DNA of 40,413 bases, taken from assembly GCA_029252555.1 (NCBI GenBank), contig JAQXBF010000021.1, positions 1 through 40,413 on the forward strand, read 5' to 3'. A program made the translations under genes and the position numbers. Each line of letters begins with the position of its first letter. The first letter of the stretch is position 1. The notes under the pieces are model-generated. The model was not told the DNA's origin. It did not search any database and worked only from the letters and a program-made list of their open reading frames with translations. Shown one piece after another: positions 1-7,524 of the stretch. Source of the DNA: Porticoccaceae bacterium (lineage in GTDB: Bacteria; Pseudomonadota; Gammaproteobacteria; Pseudomonadales; Porticoccaceae).

Positions 1-677
1 AGAAGTTGTAATAATCCATCTGATCCTATTGCAAAAAAGTCAGTGTCATCAACTTCCTCGCGGGCCGATGTGGTGCTGGTATTGATACCAACGACAAAGC
101 CACATTCATCTAGAAGTGGCCCGCCACTATTACCTGGGCTTATTTCTGCAGTATGCTGGATAAATGGGTACTTACTATTGCTGTCAGGAGCTGACCCTTG
201 AAAAACCCGCGAGACAATTCCGCTGGTTAGGGTAGCATCGAAAGCGTCAAATGACTCGCCGAAGGTGCCCATATTCTGAAGCTGCTTGCCAGGATACCCT
301 AGTGCCCAAACACTCGCTCCCTTCTTAGGCTTACCTAATAATAACTGAAGGGGTTTTACAGTCGATGGTTTTTTGGTTTTGAGAATTGCCGTGTCGTGTT
401 CTGGTATAGTCCAAATTATTCGAGCAGGGGTGCCATTTGAGGGCATTGACTTGCCAAAAATATGGATACTATCAATTTTCGAATCTTCGACTACGTGCGC
501 ATTTGTCAAGATATGCCCATCAATAGTCACAAAAAAACCGGATCCTATGCTAATCAAGTCCCCACTCTTATCGTACCCAGCAATAAGGACCGTAGCAGAA
601 TCGGCTTCGTCTACCTCTAGTGCCCAAGAGAGTGGGACCCCAAAGATGAGTATTAGGACTCCCGCCCAATGTCTCAT
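1..677 (-). CDS. Secreted trypsin-like serine protease (S1C/DegP-like), 3' end outside the window
   Basis: Reading the minus strand from the ATG at 677 gives 225 uninterrupted codons that run off the left edge, so the C-terminus is missing. Residues 1-20 form a signal peptide (hydrophobic LILIFGVPLSWAL), so the enzyme should act in the periplasm or be secreted. The full catalytic triad is visible: His61 in TNAHVV, Asp95 in EHDTAIL and Ser184 in GNSGGPL, with the oxyanion loop and a following strand CGFVVGIN. This is the trypsin fold as found in DegP/HtrA-type enzymes; whether a PDZ domain follows cannot be seen. It starts 5 bases after the stop of the pseudoprotease-FHA gene, so the two are very likely co-transcribed and probably paralogous. 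Substrate unknown. Confidence 0.85.
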   Translation of the reverse strand, partial: MRHWAGVLILIFGVPLSWALEVDEADSATVLIAGYDKSGDLISIGSGFFVTIDGHILTNAHVVEDSKIDSIHIFGKSMPSNGTPARIIWTIPEHDTAILKTKKPSTVKPLQLLLGKPKKGASVWALGYPGKQLQNMGTFGESFDAFDATLTSGIVSRVFQGSAPDSNSKYPFIQHTAEISPGNSGGPLLDECGFVVGINTSTTSAREEVDDTDFFAIGSDGLLQL

Positions 678-682
678 CAGAG

Positions 683-2125
683 TTACCTTTGTTGGAATTC
701 GACTGCAAACATAGATATTGCAAGTTCGAGCTCATCTCCATCATGAAGGGCTACGAGCTGCGCAGGCTTAAGCTTAAGACCATTAAGAATAGTGCCATTC
801 GCAGAACCCAGATCTTCCAAATATAGGATCCCATCTTTTTCAGAAAGCCTGGCATGTGATCTCGAAAGTTCAGGCGAATCGATCACGAAATCGCTATCTG
901 CAGCGCTTCTGCCGATTACCACTCCGCGCGTCCGAGCTATCAGCTCCGCCGGTACTTTAATACCAACGGCGTCACCTCTAATTAAAACGTCGAAGGACAA
1001 AAGAGCGGTAACCTCTGGTTCTGTAGTTTCATCCAATTCCAATTCACCCTGTCGCTTGGATCGCCTGAACAAGATAACAATACCTATAACCAGTAACAGC
1101 CCTAGAGCTATTGCCCCCATTAGCATCAGCTTTTGCTGCTCTTCTAGCTTCATTGCTACTTCAGCATTTGCTTTATTAGATTTACGCAAAGCCTCCTCGG
1201 CCGCTAACTTTTCTGCTTCTTCGGTAATTTTAGCTTCTTTTGCTAATGCTTCTTTCTCGGCCGCGTCTTTCTTCGCTAGATCAAGTGCTGCTTGTTTTTT
1301 ATCTAGCTCTTCCTTCGATTTCGTTTCGGCTTCAGCGAGAGCTTTCTTCGAAGCTTCCTCTTGTTCGGCTACTTTTTCGCGTGAGATCCTTAACGCTTCC
1401 TCTGCAGCTTGTTGCTTCGCTTGTGCCTCCGCTTCCTTCTTAATAGTTTCGGCCTTTACCTTTTCACGCTCTATTGCCCGCAGCTCTTCATCAAGTGCGC
1501 GTTTTTCAATTTCGCTAGGACAGACCGTTTTTGAGTACAACGTCCCGTCAACTCCATCGAGGACTTTGTTGATTAAGCTTATGGAGATTGCAGAGGCTAC
1601 CTTTTCCGGTGCGTCTTGATCATATATGCCTATAAGCTCGCCACAATTATTGAATACCCCTGAGCCTGTTGAGGAGAGAAGAGTTTTCGACATACTCATA
1701 TCTATTCGGCCAGTGCTAAAATTTAATAGCGTACCTGAGACTGTATCGCCGGCGTGCCGAACAACATGGACATTACGCTTACTTTTACCCGTAGCCTTTG
1801 ATAGGAGCACGGGTGTTAGGCCCCCCGTGGGGAAAGAAATCAGAGCCAAGTGCTCGCTTGCCAAGGAATTTACTACGGTAGCATCCTTACCCTCAATCGA
1901 AAGTTTCACTGAAAGCCCAGAAACGGATTTCGCAGTTACTAAAAGTAAGTTAGGTGCTACGGCGACAGCGTCTATATCGCGAGCACTGCCTAATATACCG
2001 GTAGCCTTGACCAATACTACGCTCTTACTGGCTTCCTTGTTCGAAAAGTCAGAATATCCTGCAGCCAAGCTGGGTACTAGCGAGAATATTAAAAGTGATA
2101 ATGCTGCGATCGAGCGACTTTTCAT
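683..2125 (-). CDS. Membrane protein: degenerate trypsin-like domain, coiled coil, transmembrane helix and cytoplasmic FHA domain
   Basis: 480 residues with a signal peptide (1-22), a trypsin-like fold (about 30-190), a long charged Ala/Glu/Lys coiled coil (about 205-332), one transmembrane helix (about 333-353, followed by RRSKR) and a C-terminal FHA domain (about 398-475). The FHA signature is intact: GRS at 405-407, SRSHA at 421-425, and LGSANGT with a following N, so it should bind phosphothreonine peptides. The protease domain aligns with the neighbouring enzyme but lacks the triad: Lys66 replaces His in VTAKSV, Leu93 replaces Asp in EHLAL, and Thr153 sits at the Ser position in STGSG. 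It is therefore probably a binding domain outside the membrane coupled to a phosphopeptide reader inside. An AAGGG ribosome site lies 8 bases before the ATG. No Ser/Thr kinase is visible in the window. Confidence 0.8.
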   Translation of the reverse strand: MKSRSIAALSLLIFSLVPSLAAGYSDFSNKEASKSVVLVKATGILGSARDIDAVAVAPNLLLVTAKSVSGLSVKLSIEGKDATVVNSLASEHLALISFPTGGLTPVLLSKATGKSKRNVHVVRHAGDTVSGTLLNFSTGRIDMSMSKTLLSSTGSGVFNNCGELIGIYDQDAPEKVASAISISLINKVLDGVDGTLYSKTVCPSEIEKRALDEELRAIEREKVKAETIKKEAEAQAKQQAAEEALRISREKVAEQEEASKKALAEAETKSKEELDKKQAALDLAKKDAAEKEALAKEAKITEEAEKLAAEEALRKSNKANAEVAMKLEEQQKLMLMGAIALGLLLVIGIVILFRRSKRQGELELDETTEPEVTALLSFDVLIRGDAVGIKVPAELIARTRGVVIGRSAADSDFVIDSPELSRSHARLSEKDGILYLEDLGSANGTILNGLKLKPAQLVALHDGDELELAISMFAVEFQQR

Positions 2126-2321
2126 TTGATTATGCCCTTCATTTAGAAAGCTTCAGTTATTTGTATACTATTCCGCAAGCCCTGCACTGCTCTGCACGCT
2201 TCTGGATCATTTTTTTTACTGCTAAGATGATAGCATTGCTTAGCCGAAAAACGCTACTATGCTTACTCGAATAAGGGTAATGTATGTTGTATAGACACAA
2301 AGCGTCCACTTGGAAACTCCG

Positions 2322-3206
2322 ATGTTAAGAGTTTTACTCATCTTTCTTTTTGTATTCGTTATGCCAGAGGAAGTTCTGGCCAAGGAAATAAAAACCCCCG
2401 ATGGTGTCTACTCAGGATCTATTAGAAATAATCGTTTCAACGGTAAGGGTGTGATGGCATTCTATAACGGCGATGTCTATGAGGGGATATGGCGAAACGG
2501 TAGACCGCACGGCTTTGGTAAATATACTAGGAGCCAAGGGGGTTATAGTGAAGGTTTATGGAAGAAATCAAAACTCCATGGTCTCGCCATTAAGGTCACC
2601 CCTTCAGGCAAGCGCACCGAAGGTGATTGGAGTAATGGTAATCAACATGGGCCCGCGGCTGTATTCCTTCCAAACGGCGATCAGTATCAGGGTATTTGGG
2701 AGCGAGGAAGGCTAATCGGAGATGTTTCTTATGTTTTTGCAAACGGTGATTTGTACCATGGCCCGCTAGAAAACGATATTCCGTCCGGGAGTGGTAATTT
2801 GGCAAAATCGGATGGTGATCAATACATAGGGTCGATGTTAAATGGCAAACCGGATGGTTACGGTGAGTACAAAGACTTTCAAACCAAAACTGAGTTCAAA
2901 GGTATTTTTAAAGCGGGTGAAAAGCACGGGCCAGGAGTTCTGCTACGGGCAGATGATTCTAAGTGGGAAGGGATTTGGGACGGCGATAGAGCAGCTGGGG
3001 TAGGGACTCATACGGATTCAAATGGAGAAACTTACAGTGGGTTATATGGTGAACTAAAACCTGAAGTTACGTCTAAGATTGTGCCGAGTAAAAACGTTAC
3101 TCTGAGTTGCAGGGAGCATGCTTTTGATTTGGTAGTCATCAAGGATAGCGCATGGAATGAACTTAACTTTAGTAAAAAAAGTGGAACCAGTTACTGTTTA
3201 GAATGA
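2322..3206 (+). CDS. Exported MORN-repeat protein
   Basis: 294 residues from the ATG at 2322, which has GGAA six bases upstream; a TTG at 2310 in the same frame is the alternative start. Residues 1-20 look like a signal peptide (hydrophobic core LLIFLFVFVM, likely cut after VLA). The body is about nine MORN-type repeats of roughly 23 residues, seen as YEGIWRNGRPHGFG, YQGIWERGRLIG, YIGSMLNGKPDGYG and WEGIWDGDRAAGVG. A C-terminal tail carries two cysteines about 30 residues apart that could form a disulfide. MORN repeats make extended beta-hairpin surfaces used for protein or membrane contact; no enzymatic motif is seen. It is divergent from the FHA/protease pair, sharing a 196-base intergenic region, which suggests but does not prove a common role. 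Confidence 0.75.
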   Translation: MLRVLLIFLFVFVMPEEVLAKEIKTPDGVYSGSIRNNRFNGKGVMAFYNGDVYEGIWRNGRPHGFGKYTRSQGGYSEGLWKKSKLHGLAIKVTPSGKRTEGDWSNGNQHGPAAVFLPNGDQYQGIWERGRLIGDVSYVFANGDLYHGPLENDIPSGSGNLAKSDGDQYIGSMLNGKPDGYGEYKDFQTKTEFKGIFKAGEKHGPGVLLRADDSKWEGIWDGDRAAGVGTHTDSNGETYSGLYGELKPEVTSKIVPSKNVTLSCREHAFDLVVIKDSAWNELNFSKKSGTSYCLE

Positions 3207-3334
3207 AAATCGCGTTGCAAGCTCTCATTGGCTCTATAACCCATGTTAGCGCTTAATTTCTGCGATGTTGCGAGCGAGTGCTGCTTACGGCTCAAAAAAG
3301 ATAACTTGACTAACTAGGAGTCGAGGCTTTAACA

Positions 3335-3487
3335 ATGAGCGTTCAAGCATATGACATCATTGGAAACATTCATGGTCATGCCGATGAGCTAGTCAAACTT
3401 TTAACTCACTTAGAATATAAGGATTCATCAAGCGACTACTTTCATGAGTCTAGACAATTAATACAGACTTGTAGAATGCTGTTTTGA
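3335..3487 (+). pseudogene. Truncated metallophosphoesterase (N-terminal 50 residues only)
   Basis: A 50-codon frame with a GAGG ribosome site 8 bases before the ATG. It begins with DIIGNIHGHADEL, which matches the start of calcineurin-like phosphoesterases of the PrpE/Ap4A-hydrolase type (family form GDIHGHADEL). The metal-binding Asp of the GDxHG motif is Asn here. The family similarity fades after about residue 30 and the frame ends at a TGA; intact family members run to 200-300 residues. Neither the frame nor its surroundings contain the later GNHE or GHTH motifs. It is best read as a decayed gene remnant at the edge of the accessory block; translation into a short peptide cannot be excluded. 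Confidence 0.6.
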
Positions 3488-3853
3488 GATCTTTTGCATC
3501 CCATAACTACACAACTGTAAGTGGTATTTTACGCCCGCTACAGGCTGTTCAAATGGCGTCTATGAGGCCTTGGGTTAGGCAGCGGGCTTTCAAGGTCAGG
3601 CTATCAAATTAACTAATTCGTCATAAAATCCAATGCATTCAAGCTTATTAGTAATACAAGGTAATAGCAGGAGTCCCATCTGACAAAAGGGGGGGGTACC
3701 CCCGGGGTAGGGTCGGCGTATCTGAGAATTGGTGTTTTAGTGCAGGGATTTCGAATTATTGGTCAATAGACACGTTTATAATGGGTAGGTTAATGGGTAT
3801 ATATTCCGCATATAAAAAAACCCCAGTGAAAACAGGGGTTTAATTAATATGTA
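3488..3853. other. Gene-free stretch with a long inverted repeat, a G8 run and a GC-rich palindrome
   Basis: No coding frame is supportable here. Visible structure: a perfect 7-base inverted repeat, GCCCGCT at 3533-3539 and AGCGGGC at 3581-3587, with GCCT/AGGC pairing just inside its right arm; a run of eight G at 3689-3696 leading into the palindrome GGGGGTACCCCC at 3692-3703 and another GGGG. The tRNA terminator lies at the right end. The stretch separates decayed accessory genes from the conserved tRNA-Ser/rne region, so it may hold remnants of mobile DNA, but no transposase or integrase fragment was recognised. Confidence 0.5.
3814..3845 (-). terminator. Rho-independent terminator of tRNA-Ser
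   Basis: On the minus strand, AAACCCC pairs with GGGGTTT across a 10-base loop and is followed by a run of seven T. It lies about 10 bases past the CCA end of the tRNA, as expected for a single-gene tRNA transcript. Confidence 0.8.
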
Positions 3854-3944
3854 TGGCGGTGGGATAGGGATTCGAACCCTAGATACGCTATTAACGTATG
3901 CCAGTTTTCAAGACTGGTGCATTCAACCGCTCTGCCATCCCACC
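3854..3944 (-). tRNA. serT: tRNA-Ser (anticodon UGA)
   Basis: On the minus strand the 91-base sequence folds as a class II tRNA. The acceptor stem is GGTGGGA with TCCCACC, followed by discriminator G and an encoded CCA. The anticodon stem CCAGT/ACTGG encloses the loop CTTGAAA with anticodon TGA at 3910-3908. A long variable arm (stem CATACG/CGTATC-like) precedes the T arm containing GGTTCGAATCC. The long variable arm and the anticodon together assign it to serine, reading UCA and other UCN codons. Its 3' end faces the accessory block at 1-3487, the geometry usual for island insertion at tRNA genes, but no repeated copy of the tRNA 3' end was found in the window. Confidence 0.95.
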
Positions 3945-3997
3945 TAAACTGTTAACTAAGGGTATTTTCTGTAGGACCCGTCGTTCCGAAGGCGCTG

Positions 3998-4025
3998 ATT
4001 ATACAGCGCCTTTTTGCACAGACAA
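3998..4025 (-). promoter_or_regulatory. Promoter for tRNA-Ser, with its -10 in the loop of a palindrome
   Basis: On the minus strand, TTGTCT (4025-4020) and a perfect TATAAT (4003-3998) are separated by 16 bases. The bases after the -10 (CAGCGCC) are GC-rich, as in discriminators of stringently controlled stable-RNA promoters. The start would be near 3991, about 47 bases before the tRNA. The -10 is exactly the loop of the inverted repeat GGCGCTG (3991-3997) / CAGCGCC (4004-4010). That hairpin could also act as a weak terminator for rne, since it follows the rne stop by about 20 bases. Confidence 0.55.
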
Positions 4026-4032
4026 GTAACAA

Positions 4033-6741
4033 TTACTCCTTTGGCGATTTTTCGCTAGTTTCGTTTGCTGGAGCGCTCTCTGTGGCGGTTTTTGGCTGCA
4101 GCTTTTCTACAATGCGCTGCTTGCGAGGATCATTAGATGCTCTCGGTGCCGCGGCTTTTGCCGGAGCAGCAGCCGGGGCCGGAGCCGCTTTCTCGGCTGC
4201 AGGAACCACCGGACGCTCGGTACTGACCTCTACCTTGGCAACAGGCTTAGGCTTCTTTCGAGGGTCGTTGCTGGCGCGAGGTGCCTCTGCTGGCTTATCA
4301 GCTGCCACAGCTTTTGCCTTTGGTTTCGCCTTTGCTTTGGCCTTAGCTTTCGCTTTGGGCTTAGCCTTGGCTTTTGGTGCCGCTTCAACAGCAGGCTGCT
4401 CTGTTTGCGCCGACTCAGCAGCTTCTTGAGGCGCATCCTTTGCAGCTGTGTCTGCGGTTTCTTTCTTGGCCGCTCTTGGTTTCGCCGCTGCTTTACGCTT
4501 TGGTTTTGCCGCTGACTTTTCTGCTACTACTTCTACCGCTGGCGCCGCCTCGGCAGGTGTTGTCTGAGCAGCAGCTTCATTAGCTGGAGTTGTTGTAGCT
4601 GTCTTATCGAGCATCTCTTGGGGTACGTCCTGACGCTGGCGACGACGACGAGGTCCGCGGCGCTTGTCATCAGGTCGACGTTTGAGCTGATCGCCCTGAG
4701 GTGCTGCATTGTTGCCATCGGGTGTCTCTGCCTGCCTGATATCCTTGGCTACGTTGCGAGCTTCCGCATCTTTGCTTTTGGGCTGATTACGACGATTGTT
4801 GTTACTGCGTCGGTTATCATTGCTGCTTCCCGGATTGCTGTTGTTGCGACCTTCACCTTGGCCATCATTACCTTTGCGATTGTCACGGCCTTCACTATTA
4901 CGCCCTTCATTGCCGCGATTATCATTGTTGCGGTTATTTGAGCGGCCTCTGTTGTTGCGGCCACGATTATTTTGGCCACCGCGGCTTCTATTATTGTGGT
5001 TGTTGCTTCTGGGCTTTGGCTTTTCTTCCTCTCCTACAGCCGTTTCACCAAACATGCTGTCCCAAAGGCGCTTAACCAGACCAGGGGCCTTTGTCTCTGC
5101 AGGCACGGCCTTTGCAGCTGCCGGTGTAGGTGCAGGTGTTGATGGCACGATTGTTTTGACTGCCGGCTGAGCCAGTGCTTTTACGCTGTCTGCAGAATCA
5201 CTAACCAATTCAACTTCTGGTTTACTTAGTTCTTGAGCCATCTTATAGCTAAAGTCTGAGGTATCTTCATCCTGGTTACGGATACGCAATACTTCAAAAT
5301 GGGGAGTTTCCATCTCAGTATTAGGTAGTACCGTCACCTTAATCTTGTTGCGTGATTCAATATCGGATATTTCTTTGCGCTTTTCATTCAAAAGGAATGT
5401 CGCGACTGAGACAGGCACAATGACGCGAATCTCACGGCTAGACTCTTTTTGCGCTTCCTCTTCTAATAGACGCAGAATAGAGAGCGCCAGCGATCGAGTT
5501 CCCCGAATGGTGCCCTGGCCTTTACAGCGAGGGCAGATCTTCGACATGGTTTCTTCAAGAGAAGGGCGCAGACGCTGCCGGGACATTTCCAACAGGCCAA
5601 ACCTAGAGATACGACCTACTTGAACTCTGGCGCGATCTACTACCAATGCATCGCGCATTTTGTTCTCAACTTCTTTTTGGTTCTTACTATTAAGCATATC
5701 GATGAAGTCGATGACAATCAGGCCACCCACATCACGCAGTCGCAATTGGCGGGCAACTTCCTCCGCGGCCTCTTTATTGGTATTGAATGCTGTCTCTTCA
5801 ATGTCGCCGCCTTTTGTGGCGCGAGCACTGTTGATATCGATAGAGACCATTGCTTCAGTCACATCAATGACAATAGAGCCGCCAGAAGGCAACGCTACTT
5901 CGCGGCAAAATGCCGTTTCAATCTGGTTTTCAATTTGATATCTATTAAATAACGGAATCTCTTCCTGATAAAACTTCACCTTGCTGGTGAAGTCTGGCAT
6001 AACTGTGCCTATGAAGGCTGCTGCAAGCGCGTAGGCTTCTTCACTGTCGACAATTACCTCACCGACGTCCTGGCGCAGGTAATCGCGAATAGCACGGACA
6101 ATCACATTGCTTTCTTGGAAAAGGAAATGAGGTGCTTTAGAGCCCTTGGCTTCCTTTGTGATAGTGTTCCAAAGCTGCAGTAGATAATCCAAATCCCATT
6201 GCAGTTCTTCAGTTGCTCGGCCAATACCAGCGGTGCGGACAATGGCACCCATGCCGTCTGGAATATTTAAACCGCGCATCGCTTCACGGAGATCAGCACG
6301 TTCATCACCTTCAATGCGTCGAGAAATACCCCCTGCACGAGGGTTATTAGGCATTAACACCAAGTAGCGACCAGCTAGGCTCATAAAGGTTGTGAGTGCG
6401 GCGCCTTTGGAGCCTCGCTCTTCTTTTTCTACCTGGACCAAAACTTCCTGGCCTTCTTTAATTGCATCTTGAATGCGTACACGACCACCGTCGGAAGAAC
6501 CCTTCTTAAAGTATTCGCGAGAGATTTCTTTCAGTGGCAGGAAGCCATGTCGCTCAGCGCCATAGTCTACAAATGCAGCTTCAAGGCTGGGTTCTACTCG
6601 GGTAATTTTGCCTTTGTAGATATTAGATTTTTTCTGTTCTCTGGTTCTGTTTTCAATGTCTAGATCGTATAACCTTTGGCCATCGACCATTGCAACTCGC
6701 ATTTCTTCTGTGTGCGAGGCATTAATTAACATGCGTTTCAT
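4033..6741 (-). CDS. rne: Ribonuclease E
   Basis: 902 residues; the main endoribonuclease for mRNA decay and for rRNA and tRNA processing, and the scaffold of the degradosome at the inner membrane. The N-terminal catalytic half is complete: S1 domain (about 35-125), RNase H/5'-sensor regions, the DNase I-like domain with the metal-binding aspartates at 302 ([11 protein letters not shown]) and 345 (IVIDFIDM), and the Zn-link CPRC at 403-406 that joins protomers of the tetramer. From about residue 510 the chain is disordered: an Arg/Asn-rich stretch (570-690) likely binds RNA, then Ala/Lys/Pro-rich repeats. Two copies of ASNDPRK lie near the C-terminus, a motif shared with Pseudomonas RNase E. 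An AAGGTGA ribosome site precedes the ATG. The long leader suggests autoregulation as in E. coli. Confidence 0.97.
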   Translation of the reverse strand: MKRMLINASHTEEMRVAMVDGQRLYDLDIENRTREQKKSNIYKGKITRVEPSLEAAFVDYGAERHGFLPLKEISREYFKKGSSDGGRVRIQDAIKEGQEVLVQVEKEERGSKGAALTTFMSLAGRYLVLMPNNPRAGGISRRIEGDERADLREAMRGLNIPDGMGAIVRTAGIGRATEELQWDLDYLLQLWNTITKEAKGSKAPHFLFQESNVIVRAIRDYLRQDVGEVIVDSEEAYALAAAFIGTVMPDFTSKVKFYQEEIPLFNRYQIENQIETAFCREVALPSGGSIVIDVTEAMVSIDINSARATKGGDIEETAFNTNKEAAEEVARQLRLRDVGGLIVIDFIDMLNSKNQKEVENKMRDALVVDRARVQVGRISRFGLLEMSRQRLRPSLEETMSKICPRCKGQGTIRGTRSLALSILRLLEEEAQKESSREIRVIVPVSVATFLLNEKRKEISDIESRNKIKVTVLPNTEMETPHFEVLRIRNQDEDTSDFSYKMAQELSKPEVELVSDSADSVKALAQPAVKTIVPSTPAPTPAAAKAVPAETKAPGLVKRLWDSMFGETAVGEEEKPKPRSNNHNNRSRGGQNNRGRNNRGRSNNRNNDNRGNEGRNSEGRDNRKGNDGQGEGRNNSNPGSSNDNRRSNNNRRNQPKSKDAEARNVAKDIRQAETPDGNNAAPQGDQLKRRPDDKRRGPRRRRQRQDVPQEMLDKTATTTPANEAAAQTTPAEAAPAVEVVAEKSAAKPKRKAAAKPRAAKKETADTAAKDAPQEAAESAQTEQPAVEAAPKAKAKPKAKAKAKAKAKPKAKAVAADKPAEAPRASNDPRKKPKPVAKVEVSTERPVVPAAEKAAPAPAAAPAKAAAPRASNDPRKQRIVEKLQPKTATESAPANETSEKSPKE

Positions 6742-6953
6742 AAATCACCTTTACTCGTTATTTAGAGCGAGAGCCAGGCAAAGAGAGGAACTAGAAAGGG
6801 GAGGTAAAACGGAAGTACAACTACACATTAGCTGCTAACTATTAATTAACAGCAGCAGATAAAGACCCTAAAACCCAGTAAATATTAGGCTTGTAGCCTT
6901 ATAACTGCATTCTTTCAATGCATCTGTCGCTTGTTAGATACTGCTTTATGATC

Positions 6954-7007
6954 TTGTAGGAGAGTCGCTATTAAAGCGTTATCCAGCCTTTAAGCTGCAT
7001 CCTACAA
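6954..7007 (-). promoter_or_regulatory. Predicted branched RNA element in the rne leader
   Basis: TTGTAGGA at 6954-6961 pairs perfectly with TCCTACAA at 7000-7007. Inside lie two small hairpins: CGCT (6966-6969) with AGCG (6975-6978), and CAGC (6984-6987) with GCTG (6994-6997). Together they make a three-way junction 213 bases upstream of the rne start. A leader element sensed by RNase E (compare the rne5 element of enterobacteria) is the likely role; this is inferred from position and pairing only. Confidence 0.4.
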
Positions 7008-7231
7008 CTTGCCAATCACATCACCCTGAACCTATCTTGGTGGTCGTGAGTGGTTAACAATATCATTAAATTCTTTCGTTTCTTTATTCGCCAGTTACTG
7101 TAATTCAACGCCCTGAGTGGGGTGTCTTAATATTTATTAAAATGATCTAAATGATCAGCTAACAATAAGGCAGCGCACTAATAACGGCAGTATCTGGACT
7201 ATAAACCTGTCTCTAATCTTTTCTTTCACTG

Positions 7232-7290
7232 GCTGAGTTCACTCAGCTATTGTTGACTACCTGCTAGTCAATTGTTCAGAAATCTGAACA
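7232..7290. repeat. Three consecutive palindromes upstream of rne and rluC
   Basis: Three adjacent perfect inverted repeats: GCTGAG/CTCAGC (7232-7237, 7242-7247), TTGACTA/TAGTCAA (7253-7259, 7265-7271) and TGTTCAGA/TCTGAACA (7273-7280, 7283-7290). The arms are 6, 7 and 8 bases and the gaps between elements are 5 and 1 bases. They could be stem-loops at the 5' end of the rne leader or operator sites for the divergent promoters. Confidence 0.5.
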
Positions 7291-7524
7291 TTGCAAGTAA
7301 TCACTTATTCGTTACCCAATTCAAAAGTTGGGAGCAGTTCAACCCAAGACGACCCAATTGTGGACGGTTTCCTAGGGAATTCGGAGAGCAATATAACAAC
7401 AAAAGCTAACTGCTACAATTGAAAGTCATAATTTAGTTGGGTGAATCTCGGGCACATAGGTACAATGGCGCGGTTTTCATCAGCCTATAGTTGCCATATT
7501 TTGTCTGAATCAGATTCAAAACCA

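Larger units (their letters stand above)
6742..7524. other. Intergenic region between rne and rluC: long structured rne leader
   Basis: About 700-780 bases with no convincing gene on either strand. It must hold the divergent promoters of rne and rluC; no near-consensus pair could be fixed. The striking content is secondary structure, listed separately at 6954-7007 and 7232-7290. E. coli rne has a 361-base leader with stem-loops that RNase E itself recognises for autoregulation; a similar use is inferred here from position, not from sequence identity. Confidence 0.6.

Noticed and set aside
792-1619. Long open frame opposite the FHA protein, rich in Ser and Ala.
   Set aside because: It is the antisense of the Ala/Glu/Lys coiled coil, has low-complexity composition, and no ribosome site or family resemblance.
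3533-3587. Possible integron attC site (GTTAGGC at 3574-3580 within an inverted repeat).
   Set aside because: No matching RYYYAAC core at the other end in the expected spacing, no integrase and no second site in the window.
3991-4015. Plus-strand rho-independent terminator (stem followed by TTTTT).
   Set aside because: There is no plus-strand gene upstream to be terminated; the minus-strand promoter reading fits the tRNA better.
4082-5170. Several long Ala/Leu/Arg-rich frames opposite the RNase E tail.
   Set aside because: Antisense of the low-complexity, repeat-rich rne tail; no independent coding signals.
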